A stretch of DNA of 64,000 nt, taken from assembly GCF_015624505.1 (NCBI RefSeq), contig NZ_CP061379.1, forward strand, positions 3,658,001-3,722,000, given 5' to 3'. The notes beneath the pieces are model-generated. The model made no database searches. It was not told the DNA's origin and was given only the letters and a program-made list of their open reading frames with translations. The stretch is from Bradyrhizobium commune (lineage in GTDB: Bacteria; Pseudomonadota; Alphaproteobacteria; Rhizobiales; Xanthobacteraceae). The position numbers were made by a program, and so were the translations under genes. Below, piece after piece: positions 29,920 through 38,662 of the stretch; positions within the stretch are counted from its first letter, which is position 1; each line of letters opens with the position of its first letter.

Positions 29920-30912
29920 CTATTTGGCCGTCAGCTTCACACCCAGTCGTCCTGCGAGTTCCTGCACGAACTGCCAGGCGACGCGGCCCGAGCGTGAGCC
30001 GCGCGTCGTCGACCATTCCAGCGCCTCGCGCTCCAGCGCTTCGTCGTCGATCCTGACGCCGAAATGACTGCAATAGCCGCGCACCATCGCGAGATATTCG
30101 TCCTGGCTGCAACGGTGGAAGCCGAGCCAGAGGCCGAAGCGATCCGACAGAGAGACTTTTTCCTCGACCGCCTCGCCGGGATTGATCGCGGTCGAGCGCT
30201 CGTTCTCGATCATCTCGCGCGCGAGCAGATGACGGCGGTTGGAGGTGGCGTAGAGGATGACGTTCTCGGGCCGGCCCTCGATGCCGCCTTCGAGCACGGC
30301 CTTAAGCGATTTGTACGAGGCGTCATTGCCGTCGAAGGAGAGGTCGTCGCAGAACACGATGAAGCGGAAGGAGGACGCGCGTAAGCGCTCCATCAACGCC
30401 GGCAGGCTTTCGATGTCCTCGCGATGGATCTCGATCAGCTTCAGCCTGTCGGCGGATTTGCGGTCCGCGTTGATGCTGGCATGCGCCGCCTTCACCAGCG
30501 ACGACTTGCCCATGCCACGCGCGCCCCAGAGCAGCGCGTTGTTGGCGGGAAGGCCGTTGGCGAAGCGCTCGGTGTTCTCCATCAGGATGTCGCGCATCCG
30601 GTCGACGCCCTTGAGCAGGAACAGCTCGACGCGGCTGACCCGCGGCACCGCCGAAAGGCGGCCGTCGGGGTGCCAGACATAGGCGTCCGCGCGCTCGAAC
30701 GACTCGTGTTCGGCGGTCGGCTTCCCCTGCGCGGCAAGGTGCGCCGCGATGGTCTCCAGCGCGCGGACGATGCGCTCCTGGGAGAGGTCTGAGGTTGCCT
30801 TGGGGGCCGCCCTGGAAGCGCCCTTGGGGCGATTTGCCGCGATGCCCGCGGGCTTCCTGGCAGGGGTACGGGGGCCTTTGAGGCCTGAGCTTTTGCTTGG
30901 TTTTTTGGGCAT
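29920..30912 (-). CDS. DUF815 family AAA ATPase, ~330 aa
   Basis: ATPase of the DUF815 group, function not established. A basic Pro/Lys/Ala-rich N-terminus (MPKKPSKSSGLKGPRTPARK) is followed by helices. The Walker A is ALLWGARGMGKSSLVKAA (~residue 132) and the Walker B is FIVFCDDLSFD (~190). The sensor region is NVILYATSNRRHLL, and later WSTTRGSRSGRVAWQFVQE. The basic start could bind nucleic acid, which is inference. ATG 30912 is chosen because upstream codons to 30996 are atypical. Confidence 0.88.
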   Translation of the reverse strand: MPKKPSKSSGLKGPRTPARKPAGIAANRPKGASRAAPKATSDLSQERIVRALETIAAHLAAQGKPTAEHESFERADAYVWHPDGRLSAVPRVSRVELFLLKGVDRMRDILMENTERFANGLPANNALLWGARGMGKSSLVKAAHASINADRKSADRLKLIEIHREDIESLPALMERLRASSFRFIVFCDDLSFDGNDASYKSLKAVLEGGIEGRPENVILYATSNRRHLLAREMIENERSTAINPGEAVEEKVSLSDRFGLWLGFHRCSQDEYLAMVRGYCSHFGVRIDDEALEREALEWSTTRGSRSGRVAWQFVQELAGRLGVKLTAK

Positions 30913-31092
30913 GTCCGAAGTTCCTGAGAATGCAGCCTTATCGGGCCTGAGGGCGCGCCGCAAGGTGGCCAAATCGACGGTCTGGCAGCGTTGCAATTGG
31001 GGCGGTGGCCGCTATAGTCCGCGCGAATTTGACCGAACCGGTCGCTCCAGCGGCCTGACCGGCTTCCCCCGTTCTCTCGAGGATCGTTCCGA

Positions 31093-31461
31093 ATGCTGAT
31101 TACCCCTGCGTATGCCCAGGCCGCGGGCGCCGGCGACACCAACAGCATGTTGATGTCGCTGCTGCCGTTCGCCCTGATCTTCGTGATCATGTACTTTTTG
31201 ATTCTGCGGCCGCAGCAGAAGAAGGTCCGCGACCACGCCGATCTCGTGAAGAACATCCGTCGCGGCGATACGGTGGTCACGTCGGGCGGCCTGGTCGGCA
31301 AGGTCACCAAGGTCGTTGACGACGACCAGATCGAATTCGAGATCGCTGATGGCGTGCGCGTGCGGCAGATGCGCTCGATGGTCTCCGGCGTACGTGCCAA
31401 GGGCGAGCCCGCCAAGGACAGCGCGAAGGATAGCGCCAAGGACGACGCCGCGTCGAAGTGA
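31093..31461 (+). CDS. yajC: Preprotein translocase subunit YajC, 122 aa
   Basis: Accessory inner-membrane subunit of the SecDF-YajC complex. A single transmembrane helix (LLPFALIFVIMYFLILRPQQ) is followed by the YajC signature QKKVRDHADLVKNIRRGDTV and a small cytoplasmic domain. The C-terminal ~20 residues are Lys, Asp and Ala-rich. It immediately precedes secD and secF, the usual order. Confidence 0.96.
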   Translation: MLITPAYAQAAGAGDTNSMLMSLLPFALIFVIMYFLILRPQQKKVRDHADLVKNIRRGDTVVTSGGLVGKVTKVVDDDQIEFEIADGVRVRQMRSMVSGVRAKGEPAKDSAKDSAKDDAASK

Positions 31462-31508
31462 GCGCTTCCGCGAGTCTTTCAAGTCTCCTGATCTGACAGG
31501 TCCAGTCG

Positions 31509-33113
31509 ATGTTGTATTTCACGCGGTGGAGGGCGCTCGGGATTATCCTGACGGCGCTGATCGTGTGCCTCTGCGCGGTCCCGAACTTTTTCCCCGAGGC
31601 CCAGGTCAAGACCTGGCCGGCCTGGGCGCAGCGCCGGCTCGTGCTCGGCCTCGACCTTCAGGGCGGCTCCTCTCTGCAGCTCGAGGTCGATTCCAACTAT
31701 GTGAAGAAGCAGAGGCTTGAACAAGTCCGCAGCGACGCACAGAAGGTGCTGCGCGATGCTCGGATCGGATTTACTGGCGGCGTTGTTGTGCGAAACGATG
31801 CCGTCGAGACCCGCATTACCAAGGAATCCGACCTGCAGACCGCCCTGTCCAAGCTGCGGGAGCTCTCGCAGCCAGTGGGCGGTCTGATGGGCTCCAGCGG
31901 CCAGCGCGATCTTGATGTAACCGACGCTGGGGGCGGGCTTGTCCGCCTGACCATCCCGGAGGCCGCGACACTTGATCGCCTGCGCAAGACCATCGAGCAG
32001 TCGATCCAGATCGTCGAGAAGCGCGTCAACGAGCTCGGCACCGTCGAGCCTATCATCCAGCGTCAGGGCAACGACCGCATCCTGGTGCAGGTACCCGGTT
32101 TACAGGATCCCACCCATTTGAAGGAACTGCTGGGCAAGACCGCGAAGATGGAATTCCGCATGGTCGATCCCTCGGTGCCGCCGGACCAAGCGCAGCAGGG
32201 CGGTTTGCCGCCGGACTCCGAGCTTCTGCCGGCCGCCACGCCGCCGCCGTCAAACTACGTGGTCAAGAAGCAGGTGCTGGTTGCGGGCGGCGACCTGACC
32301 AATGCCCAAGCGACCTTTGACCAGCGTACCAACGAGCCGGTGGTCAGCTTCACGTTCAATACCTCTGGCGCCCGTAAGTTCGCACAGGCCACGCAAGAGA
32401 ATGTCGGCGTGCCCTTCGCGATCATCCTCGATGGCAAGGTGATCTCGGCGCCGGTCATTCGCGAGCCGATCACTGGCGGTCAGGGCCAGATCTCCGGCAG
32501 TTTCACCGTGCAGTCGGCCAACGATCTTGCGATCCTGCTGCGCGCCGGCGCGCTGCCTGCACCGCTCACTGTGGTCGAGGAGCGCACGGTCGGCCCGGGC
32601 CTCGGCCAGGACTCGATCGAGAAGGGCGAGCTTGCGGCCTATGTCGGCTCGATCATGGTCGTCGTCTTCATGCTGTTGACGTACCGGCTGTTCGGCGTGT
32701 TCGCCAACATCGCGGTGACCATCAACGTCGCGATGATCTTCGGCCTGTTATCGCTGCTCAGCGCCACGCTGACGCTGCCCGGCATCGCCGGCATCGTGCT
32801 CACCGTCGGCATCGCGGTCGACTCCAACGTGCTGATCTATGAGCGCATCCGCGAGGAGTTGCGCGGCGGGAGAAGCCCGATTTCGGCGATCGACGCAGGC
32901 TTCAAGCGGGCGCTTGCGACCATTCTCGATTCCAACATCACCACCTTCATTGCCGCTGCCGTGCTGTTCATGATCGGCACCGGACCGGTGCGCGGCTTCG
33001 CTGTAACGCTCGGCATCGGCATCATCACCACTGTGTTCACCGCCTTCACCATGACCCGCCTGATCGTGGCATGGTGGGTACAGTGGAAGCGGCCGAAGAC
33101 TGTGCCGATTTGA
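31509..33113 (+). CDS. secD: Protein translocase subunit SecD, 534 aa
   Basis: Proton-driven RND-type subunit that helps late stages of Sec export. The first membrane helix is at the N-terminus. A large periplasmic head follows, starting with RRLVLGLDLQGGSSLQLEVD. The C-terminal five-helix bundle starts at LAAYVGSIMVVVFMLLTYRL and carries the GIAVDSNVLIYERIREELR motif. The length is full. secF follows after 16 bases. Confidence 0.97.
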   Translation: MLYFTRWRALGIILTALIVCLCAVPNFFPEAQVKTWPAWAQRRLVLGLDLQGGSSLQLEVDSNYVKKQRLEQVRSDAQKVLRDARIGFTGGVVVRNDAVETRITKESDLQTALSKLRELSQPVGGLMGSSGQRDLDVTDAGGGLVRLTIPEAATLDRLRKTIEQSIQIVEKRVNELGTVEPIIQRQGNDRILVQVPGLQDPTHLKELLGKTAKMEFRMVDPSVPPDQAQQGGLPPDSELLPAATPPPSNYVVKKQVLVAGGDLTNAQATFDQRTNEPVVSFTFNTSGARKFAQATQENVGVPFAIILDGKVISAPVIREPITGGQGQISGSFTVQSANDLAILLRAGALPAPLTVVEERTVGPGLGQDSIEKGELAAYVGSIMVVVFMLLTYRLFGVFANIAVTINVAMIFGLLSLLSATLTLPGIAGIVLTVGIAVDSNVLIYERIREELRGGRSPISAIDAGFKRALATILDSNITTFIAAAVLFMIGTGPVRGFAVTLGIGIITTVFTAFTMTRLIVAWWVQWKRPKTVPI

Positions 33114-33129
33114 TCATTCGAGGCCGGCT

Positions 33130-34155
33130 GTGACCACTACTCAACTCGTTCTCATTTCTCTCGGCGTCCTGATTGCCGTGCTGACCGTGGTCAGCGTGCT
33201 CGGCCTCCTGCCGTCGCTGCGCATCGTCCCGGACAACACGCATTTCGACTTCACGCGTTTCCGTCGCATCAGCTTCCCAATCTCGGCCGCGCTGTCGATC
33301 GTCGCCATCACACTGTTCTTCACACATGGCCTAAACTTCGGCATCGACTTCAAGGGCGGCACCTTGATGGAGGTGCGGGCCAAGTCGGGCTCCGCCGATC
33401 TTGCGCAGATGCGCACGACCCTTGGCAGCCTCGGTCTCGGCGAAGTCCAGCTGCAGCAATTCGGCGGCCCCGCCGATGTGCTGCTTCGCGTTGCCGAGCA
33501 GCCGGGCGGCGACAAGGCGCAGCAGGCAGCCGTGGACAAGGTACGCGGCGCCCTCGGCGAGTCCGTGGAGTATCGCCGCGTCGAAGTGGTGGGCCCGCGT
33601 GTCTCCGGCGAGCTGCTGGGTTGGGGCATGGCCGGCCTGATGCTCGCGATCGGCGCGATCCTGATCTATCTCTGGTTCCGGTTCGAATGGCAGTTCGCGC
33701 TCGGCGCCATGATCGCCAACGTGCACGACATCGTGCTCACGATCGGCTTCATGTCGATCAGCCAGGTCGATTTCGACCTGACCAGTATTGCGGCGTTGCT
33801 GACCATTCTCGGCTATTCGCTCAACGACACCGTCGTCATCTACGACCGCATCCGTGAAATGCTGCGGCGCTACAAGAAGATGCCGATGCCGCAGCTGCTC
33901 AACGAGTCCATCAACTCGACGCTGTCACGCTCGATCATCACCCACTTCACCGTGACCTTGGCGCTGCTGGCTCTGCTCTTGTTCGGTGGCCATGCCATCC
34001 ACAGCTTCACGGCCGTGATGATGTTCGGCGTGGTGCTGGTCGGCACCTACACCTCGATCTTCATTGCGGCGCCAATCCTGATCTATCTCGGCGTCGGCGA
34101 GCATCGCGAAGATGCGGTGGAGGCGGCTACGTCGGCGAAGAAAAACAAGGCATGA
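33130..34155 (+). CDS. secF: Protein translocase subunit SecF, 341 aa
   Basis: Partner of SecD in the Sec export motor. The N-terminal helix, periplasmic loop (GLNFGIDFKGGTLMEVRAKS) and C-terminal helices with ILGYSLNDTVVIYDRIREML are typical. The start is a GTG at 33130, close behind secD. The tail is short and charged. The gene is followed by the complex I assembly-factor homologues in the same direction. Confidence 0.97.
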   Translation: MTTTQLVLISLGVLIAVLTVVSVLGLLPSLRIVPDNTHFDFTRFRRISFPISAALSIVAITLFFTHGLNFGIDFKGGTLMEVRAKSGSADLAQMRTTLGSLGLGEVQLQQFGGPADVLLRVAEQPGGDKAQQAAVDKVRGALGESVEYRRVEVVGPRVSGELLGWGMAGLMLAIGAILIYLWFRFEWQFALGAMIANVHDIVLTIGFMSISQVDFDLTSIAALLTILGYSLNDTVVIYDRIREMLRRYKKMPMPQLLNESINSTLSRSIITHFTVTLALLALLLFGGHAIHSFTAVMMFGVVLVGTYTSIFIAAPILIYLGVGEHREDAVEAATSAKKNKA

Positions 34156-34215
34156 TCCGAACCGCATGCCCTCGCATGAGTTTGCGAGGGCGGTAGCCTC
34201 ATTCGGACGAGACTC

Positions 34216-34599
34216 ATGGCCGGCGATCCCAACGCTCCTCATTTTCCGCGCTCGGCGCCGATCGACGCCTATGGCAAGGGCGGCTTTGCCTTTGCCGGCA
34301 TGTCGCATCGGGGCTCGCTGCTGTGCCTGCCCGACGCGATCTGGGCCTGGGATGTGACCGACCCCGCCATGATCGACCGCTATTCGCTCGACCGGGTGTT
34401 TGCGGCCGCCAACGGCATCGACACGCTGCTGATCGGAACCGGAACCGGAATGTGGCTGCCGCCGCCCGAACTGCGCCAGGCGCTGAAGGCAATGAGGGTG
34501 GTGCTGGACACGATGCAGACCGGTCCCGCCGTGCGCACCTACAACATCATGATCGGCGAACGGCGGCGCGTCGCGGCCGCGTTGATCGCCGTCCCATGA
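34216..34599 (+). CDS. Mth938/DUF498 domain protein (NDUFAF3-like), 127 aa
   Basis: Small single-domain protein of the Mth938 group. The features are RSAPIDAYGKGGFAFAGMSH, the conserved DTLLIGTGTGMWLPPPELRQ and the end TYNIMIGERRRVAAALIAVP. The human homologue NDUFAF3 helps assemble respiratory complex I. The next gene overlaps it by four bases and belongs to the family of another assembly factor, NDUFAF6. Role in complex I assembly here is inference from homologues and pairing. Confidence 0.88.
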   Translation: MAGDPNAPHFPRSAPIDAYGKGGFAFAGMSHRGSLLCLPDAIWAWDVTDPAMIDRYSLDRVFAAANGIDTLLIGTGTGMWLPPPELRQALKAMRVVLDTMQTGPAVRTYNIMIGERRRVAAALIAVP

Positions 34600-35459
34600 A
34601 CAGCGCTGCGCCGCCGGTCGATAGTGCAGCCTTCTGCGCCGATCTCGTGCGCAGCCATGACTTTCCGCGCTATGTCGCGACGCTGTTCGCGCCAGCCGTC
34701 GAACGCCGCGCGCTGCTTGCGCTTTACGCCTTCAATGTCGAGATCGTCCGTGTTCGCGACCAGGTGAGCCAGCCCTTGCCCGGCGAAATCCGGCTGCAAT
34801 GGTGGACCGACATGCTCTCGGGCCACGCCCATGGCAGCGTCGAGGGCAACCCTGTGGCAGCCGAGCTGTTGCGCGCGATCCGCGATTTCGCCCTGCCGGT
34901 CGAGCCGTTGTCGCTGCTCATCGACGAGCACCAGTTCGATCTCTACAACGATCCGATGCCGACGATGGCGGCGCTGGAAGGCTATCTGGCCGCAACCTGT
35001 TCGGCGTTGCTTGCGCTGGCCGCGCAGATCATGGCGTCCCCGTCCGATTCAATCGAGCATCTCGCACGCCACGCCGGGCTTGCGCAGGGCATCGTGCAGG
35101 TGATCGCCAACCTGCCGCGCGACGCCGCGCATCGGCAGCTGTTCCTGCCGCAGCAGGTGCTGGCGAGCCATAATTGCAATATGGAGGACGTGTTCGCCGG
35201 CAGGGAGACGCCAAGCCTGCACGCCGTGCTGGACCAGCTCGGGGGCGAGGCCCGTCAGCATCTGGCGACTGCCTCATCGTTGTTGGTGGAGGTACCGGCA
35301 GCGGTTCGGCCGGCGTTCCTGCCGCTCGGGCAGGTGCGGGCCGACCTCAAGCGCCTCTCGCAGGCGGGACGCAATCCGTTTGCGCCGCAGCCGCTGTCGC
35401 GCCTGCGCACGCTGTGGACGCTGTGGCGGGCGTCGCGATCGCGGGAATTTACCAAATAG
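34596..35459 (+). CDS. Squalene/phytoene synthase family protein (NDUFAF6-like), 287 aa
   Basis: All-helical protein of the squalene/phytoene synthase fold. The region FCADLVRSHDFPRYVATLFA to RLQWWTDMLSGHAHG shows the family, but the aspartate-rich motifs needed for prenyl synthesis are incomplete (VEIVRVRDQ in place of a D-x-x-x-D). That points to an NDUFAF6-like assembly factor and not a terpene enzyme. ATG 34596 overlaps the stop of the Mth938 gene (ATGA), so the two are probably co-translated. Confidence 0.88.
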   Translation: MNSAAPPVDSAAFCADLVRSHDFPRYVATLFAPAVERRALLALYAFNVEIVRVRDQVSQPLPGEIRLQWWTDMLSGHAHGSVEGNPVAAELLRAIRDFALPVEPLSLLIDEHQFDLYNDPMPTMAALEGYLAATCSALLALAAQIMASPSDSIEHLARHAGLAQGIVQVIANLPRDAAHRQLFLPQQVLASHNCNMEDVFAGRETPSLHAVLDQLGGEARQHLATASSLLVEVPAAVRPAFLPLGQVRADLKRLSQAGRNPFAPQPLSRLRTLWTLWRASRSREFTK

Positions 35460-35504
35460 CGGTTGGCTTATCGCGTGGACCCGTCAAATGCTCTATGCTG
35501 TCCT

Positions 35505-36749
35505 ATGGCCGACTTGTCCCAAACGATATCCCCCGATCTGAGCGGCTTTCCGGTCGCACCGGCCGACATTCACGCAGCCGCCGAGACGATCCGGGGCGCG
35601 GTCGTCGAGACGCCTTGTGGCTACAGCCGGACGCTGAGCAACATCTACGGCTGTGACCTCTGGCTCAAATTCGAGAACCTCCAGTTCACTTCCTCGTTCA
35701 AGGAGCGCGGCGCGCTCAATCGCCTGACGGCGCTGACGCCGGAGGAACGCGCGCGCGGCGTAGTCGCAATGTCGGCGGGAAACCACGCGCAGGGCGTCGC
35801 CTATCATGCCAAGCGGCTCGGCGTTCCCGCCACCATCGTGATGCCCGTGGGCACGCCGATGGTGAAGGTCGAGAACACCAGGCACCACGGCGCCGAGGTG
35901 GTCGTCACCGGCGCGACGCTGGAGGAGGCCGCCGCGTTTGCGCGCAGCCACGGCGAGGCGCGTGGCATGATCTTCGTCCATCCTTATGACGATCCGCTGG
36001 TCATCGCGGGGCAGGGCACGGTCGGGCTGGAGATGCTCAAGGCGGTGCCGGAGCTCGATACGCTGGTCGTCCCGATCGGCGGCGGCGGCCTGATCAGCGG
36101 TATCGCGATTGCCGCGAAATCGCTGAAGCCGTCCTTGCGGATCCTGGGCGTCGAGGCCTGGCTCTATCCCTCGATGTACAACGCCGTCCATGGCGGCAAT
36201 CTGCCCGCGCGCGGCGACACGCTGGCTGAAGGCATTGCGGTGAAATCGCCGGGCAAGATCACCAGCGACATCGTCCGCCGGCTCGTCGACGACATCGCGC
36301 TCGTCAACGAGGCCGAGCTCGAGCGCGCGGTCGCGACCCTGATCTCGATCGAGAAGACGGTCGTCGAGGGCGCCGGCGCCGCAGGCCTCGCCGCGATCCT
36401 GTCCGATCCCTCCCGCTTTGCTGGCGAAAAGGTCGGGCTGGTGCTGAGCGGCGGTAACATCGACACCAGGCTGATCGCCTCCGTTCTGACGCGCGAGCTT
36501 GCGCGCGAAGGGCGTCTGACCCAATTGTCGCTCGACATTCCTGACCGGCCGGGCCAGTTGGCCGCAGTCGCGGCGCTGCTGGCCGAGGCTGGCGCTAACA
36601 TCATCGAGGTCTCGCATCAGCGAACCTTCTCCGATCTGCCGGCGAAAGCGACGCTGCTGCAACTGGTCATCGAGACCCGCGACAGCGCGCATCTCGACGA
36701 AGTCATGGCCAGGCTCGGTGCATCGGGACTGAGCGCGCGCTGCACGTGA
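35505..36749 (+). CDS. ilvA: Threonine ammonia-lyase with ACT domain, 414 aa
   Basis: PLP enzyme that deaminates threonine to 2-oxobutanoate, feeding isoleucine synthesis or threonine degradation. The PLP lysine is Lys66 in FTSSFKERGALNRL. Further signatures are VVAMSAGNHAQGVAYHA and PIGGGGLISGIAIAAK. One C-terminal ACT-like domain (~335-410, RPGQLAAVAALLAEAGANII) suggests feedback control. The single short ACT resembles the catabolic/biosynthetic hybrid type; which of ilvA or tdcB applies is not clear. ATG 35505 is preferred; no strong ribosome-binding site precedes it. Confidence 0.92.
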   Translation: MADLSQTISPDLSGFPVAPADIHAAAETIRGAVVETPCGYSRTLSNIYGCDLWLKFENLQFTSSFKERGALNRLTALTPEERARGVVAMSAGNHAQGVAYHAKRLGVPATIVMPVGTPMVKVENTRHHGAEVVVTGATLEEAAAFARSHGEARGMIFVHPYDDPLVIAGQGTVGLEMLKAVPELDTLVVPIGGGGLISGIAIAAKSLKPSLRILGVEAWLYPSMYNAVHGGNLPARGDTLAEGIAVKSPGKITSDIVRRLVDDIALVNEAELERAVATLISIEKTVVEGAGAAGLAAILSDPSRFAGEKVGLVLSGGNIDTRLIASVLTRELAREGRLTQLSLDIPDRPGQLAAVAALLAEAGANIIEVSHQRTFSDLPAKATLLQLVIETRDSAHLDEVMARLGASGLSARCT

Positions 36750-36755
36750 GCGGCG

Positions 36756-37946
36756 CTATCGATGCGCCAAGCCCGCCAAGAGGGTGAGCAACCGATCGAT
36801 CTCGGCTTCCGTATTGTAGTAGTGCGGCGACGCCCGTACAACCACCGGGAGCGCGCGGACTTCCGCGTCGATGCGGGTACTCGACGGATCGGATGCGCCG
36901 ATCGTGATGCCGGCCGCGGCAGCGCTGCCGACGATCCTTTCCGCCTCATACCCCTCCATCGTGAAGCTGACGATGGCGCCCGGCGCGCGGCCGAGGTCGC
37001 GAATGGTGACGCCGCGAATGGAGGCGAGGCCACTGCGGAGACGGCCGGCGAGCAGGCGGCAGCGCTGCTCGATCGGATCGAGCCCGATGTCGAGAGCATA
37101 ATCGACGGCCGCGCCAAGTCCGAGCCGGGCTGCGTAGTTGTTCTCCCAGGTCTCGAAGCGGCGCGCGTCGTCGCGGAGCTGGTAAGCATCGCGCGAGACC
37201 CAGGGCGCCGCGAAGTGATCGATCATGAGCGGCTCGAGCTGTCGCAGGAGCGCCCGGCGCACGTACAGGAAGCCCGTCCCCCGCGGGCCGCGCAAAAACT
37301 TGCGGCCGGTCGCCGACAACATGTCACAACCGATCGCCTCCACATCGACTGACATCTGGCCAACCGCCTGGCAGGCGTCGAGGAGATAGGGGATGCCGCG
37401 CGCTCGCGCGATCTTGCCGACGGCGGCTGCCGGATTGACGAGCCCGCCATTGGTCGGGACCCAGGTGATCGCGATCAGCTTCACCCGTTCATCGATCATG
37501 CGTTCGAGCACGTCGACATCGAGCTCGCCGCTGGCATCGCTCGGCACGACGTCAATGATCGCGCCGGTTCGCTTGGCGACCTGAAGAAAGGCGACATAGT
37601 TGGCGGCGTATTCCGCTTCCGCAGTCAGGATGCGATCGCCCGCGCGAAACGGCAGTGCATAGAACGCCATCTGCCAGGCAATGGTCGCATTCTCCATCAG
37701 CGCGATTTCGTCGGGCGCGGCATTGAGCAGGCGGGCAACCGAGCCGTAGACGGCCTCGAGCCGATCGCACTCGCGGTCGGCGGCGGCATAGCCGCCAATC
37801 TCGCTTTCCAGATCGATGTGCCGCTTGATCGCCTCGACGACAGGTACGGGCATGAGCGCCGCACCCGCATTGTGGAGATATGCGAGCCGGGATGTCGCCG
37901 GTGTGTCGGCCCGTATTCGGTCGATGTCGATCAACTCCGCCTCCAC
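36756..37946 (-). CDS. Class V aminotransferase, 396 aa
   Basis: PLP-dependent fold type I enzyme; substrate unknown. PLP-binding Asp190 lies in GIPYLLDACQAVGQ and the Schiff-base Lys216 in SATGRKFLRGPRGTGFLYV. The N-terminus has the loop LAYLHNAGAALMPVPVVEAI. It resembles the isopenicillin-N-epimerase/selenocysteine-lyase-like group and not cysteine desulfurase, because no active-site cysteine loop is seen. The start is GTG 37946. It converges with the threonine dehydratase gene, with only 6 bases between stops. Confidence 0.9.
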   Translation of the reverse strand: MEAELIDIDRIRADTPATSRLAYLHNAGAALMPVPVVEAIKRHIDLESEIGGYAAADRECDRLEAVYGSVARLLNAAPDEIALMENATIAWQMAFYALPFRAGDRILTAEAEYAANYVAFLQVAKRTGAIIDVVPSDASGELDVDVLERMIDERVKLIAITWVPTNGGLVNPAAAVGKIARARGIPYLLDACQAVGQMSVDVEAIGCDMLSATGRKFLRGPRGTGFLYVRRALLRQLEPLMIDHFAAPWVSRDAYQLRDDARRFETWENNYAARLGLGAAVDYALDIGLDPIEQRCRLLAGRLRSGLASIRGVTIRDLGRAPGAIVSFTMEGYEAERIVGSAAAAGITIGASDPSSTRIDAEVRALPVVVRASPHYYNTEAEIDRLLTLLAGLAHR

Positions 37947-38014
37947 TTGCCGCGATCCTTCGACATGAATTAGACGCGCCGAACAGCGCGAGCAAGATGG
38001 CGGTCCGGTCAGGC

Positions 38015-38575
38015 TTAGATGCAGAGGCCGAGCAGCTTGATGTGGCAGTTGCTGGATTTGGGCTTGCTTGCCGGCGCAGTTTCGCGCTTCACGGCAACGA
38101 GCGGCTCGGTGTCCTTCTTGCCCTTGCCCCGTTTCGGCTCATAGTCGCCGGCGATGACCATGGCCCAATAGGTGCGCTTGCCGCTGGCATTCTTGGCGCT
38201 GGCGATCCCGACGCGGGAGGCATCGTGCAGCAATAGGTTCTTGCGGTGCCCGGAGGAGTCGATCCACTGGCCGAGCGTCTTCTCGAAATTGTCGTAGCCG
38301 TAGGCGATGTTCTCGGCGGCGCGTCCTGCGCCGGCCGGCGCGACGCGCTTGTTGAACGGCCCGAGCGCGTCATGGCTGAGGTCGTCCTTCTCCGCCATCG
38401 CGCGGGCCTGGGCCATGGCAATGCGGTCGAGGGTGGCATCGCGAACGACGCGCCCCTCGCCATGCTTGAGCCGGAAGCCGGAGATCTGCTCGGCCGGGGA
38501 TTCAGCTGCCATTGCAAGGGGGGCTGCCAGCAGCAGAAGGCCGGCGATCAGGCCACCAACCACACGATGCATCAT
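38015..38575 (-). CDS. Secreted CAP (SCP/PR1) domain protein, ~186 aa
   Basis: Exported protein of the CAP superfamily. A signal peptide is visible (VVGGLIAGLLLLAAPLAMAA). The CAP domain contains QARAMAEKDDLSHDALG with the metal-site His, and SGHRKNLLLHDASRVGIA, the CAP2 motif. The end GKGKKDTEPLVAVKRETAPA is a linker with a short Cys-containing tail (NCHIKLLGLCI) that may form a disulfide. ATG 38575 is chosen to place the signal peptide first; a Met at 38635 is upstream. Confidence 0.85.
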   Translation of the reverse strand: MMHRVVGGLIAGLLLLAAPLAMAAESPAEQISGFRLKHGEGRVVRDATLDRIAMAQARAMAEKDDLSHDALGPFNKRVAPAGAGRAAENIAYGYDNFEKTLGQWIDSSGHRKNLLLHDASRVGIASAKNASGKRTYWAMVIAGDYEPKRGKGKKDTEPLVAVKRETAPASKPKSSNCHIKLLGLCI

Positions 38576-38662
38576 TGTCCCCGAGTCCCCATGACCGCGC
38601 CAGCCCGAACTATCCGATCGCTTCTCTATCGCCAATATGGACGCATCAAGGCACCGTCCCGG

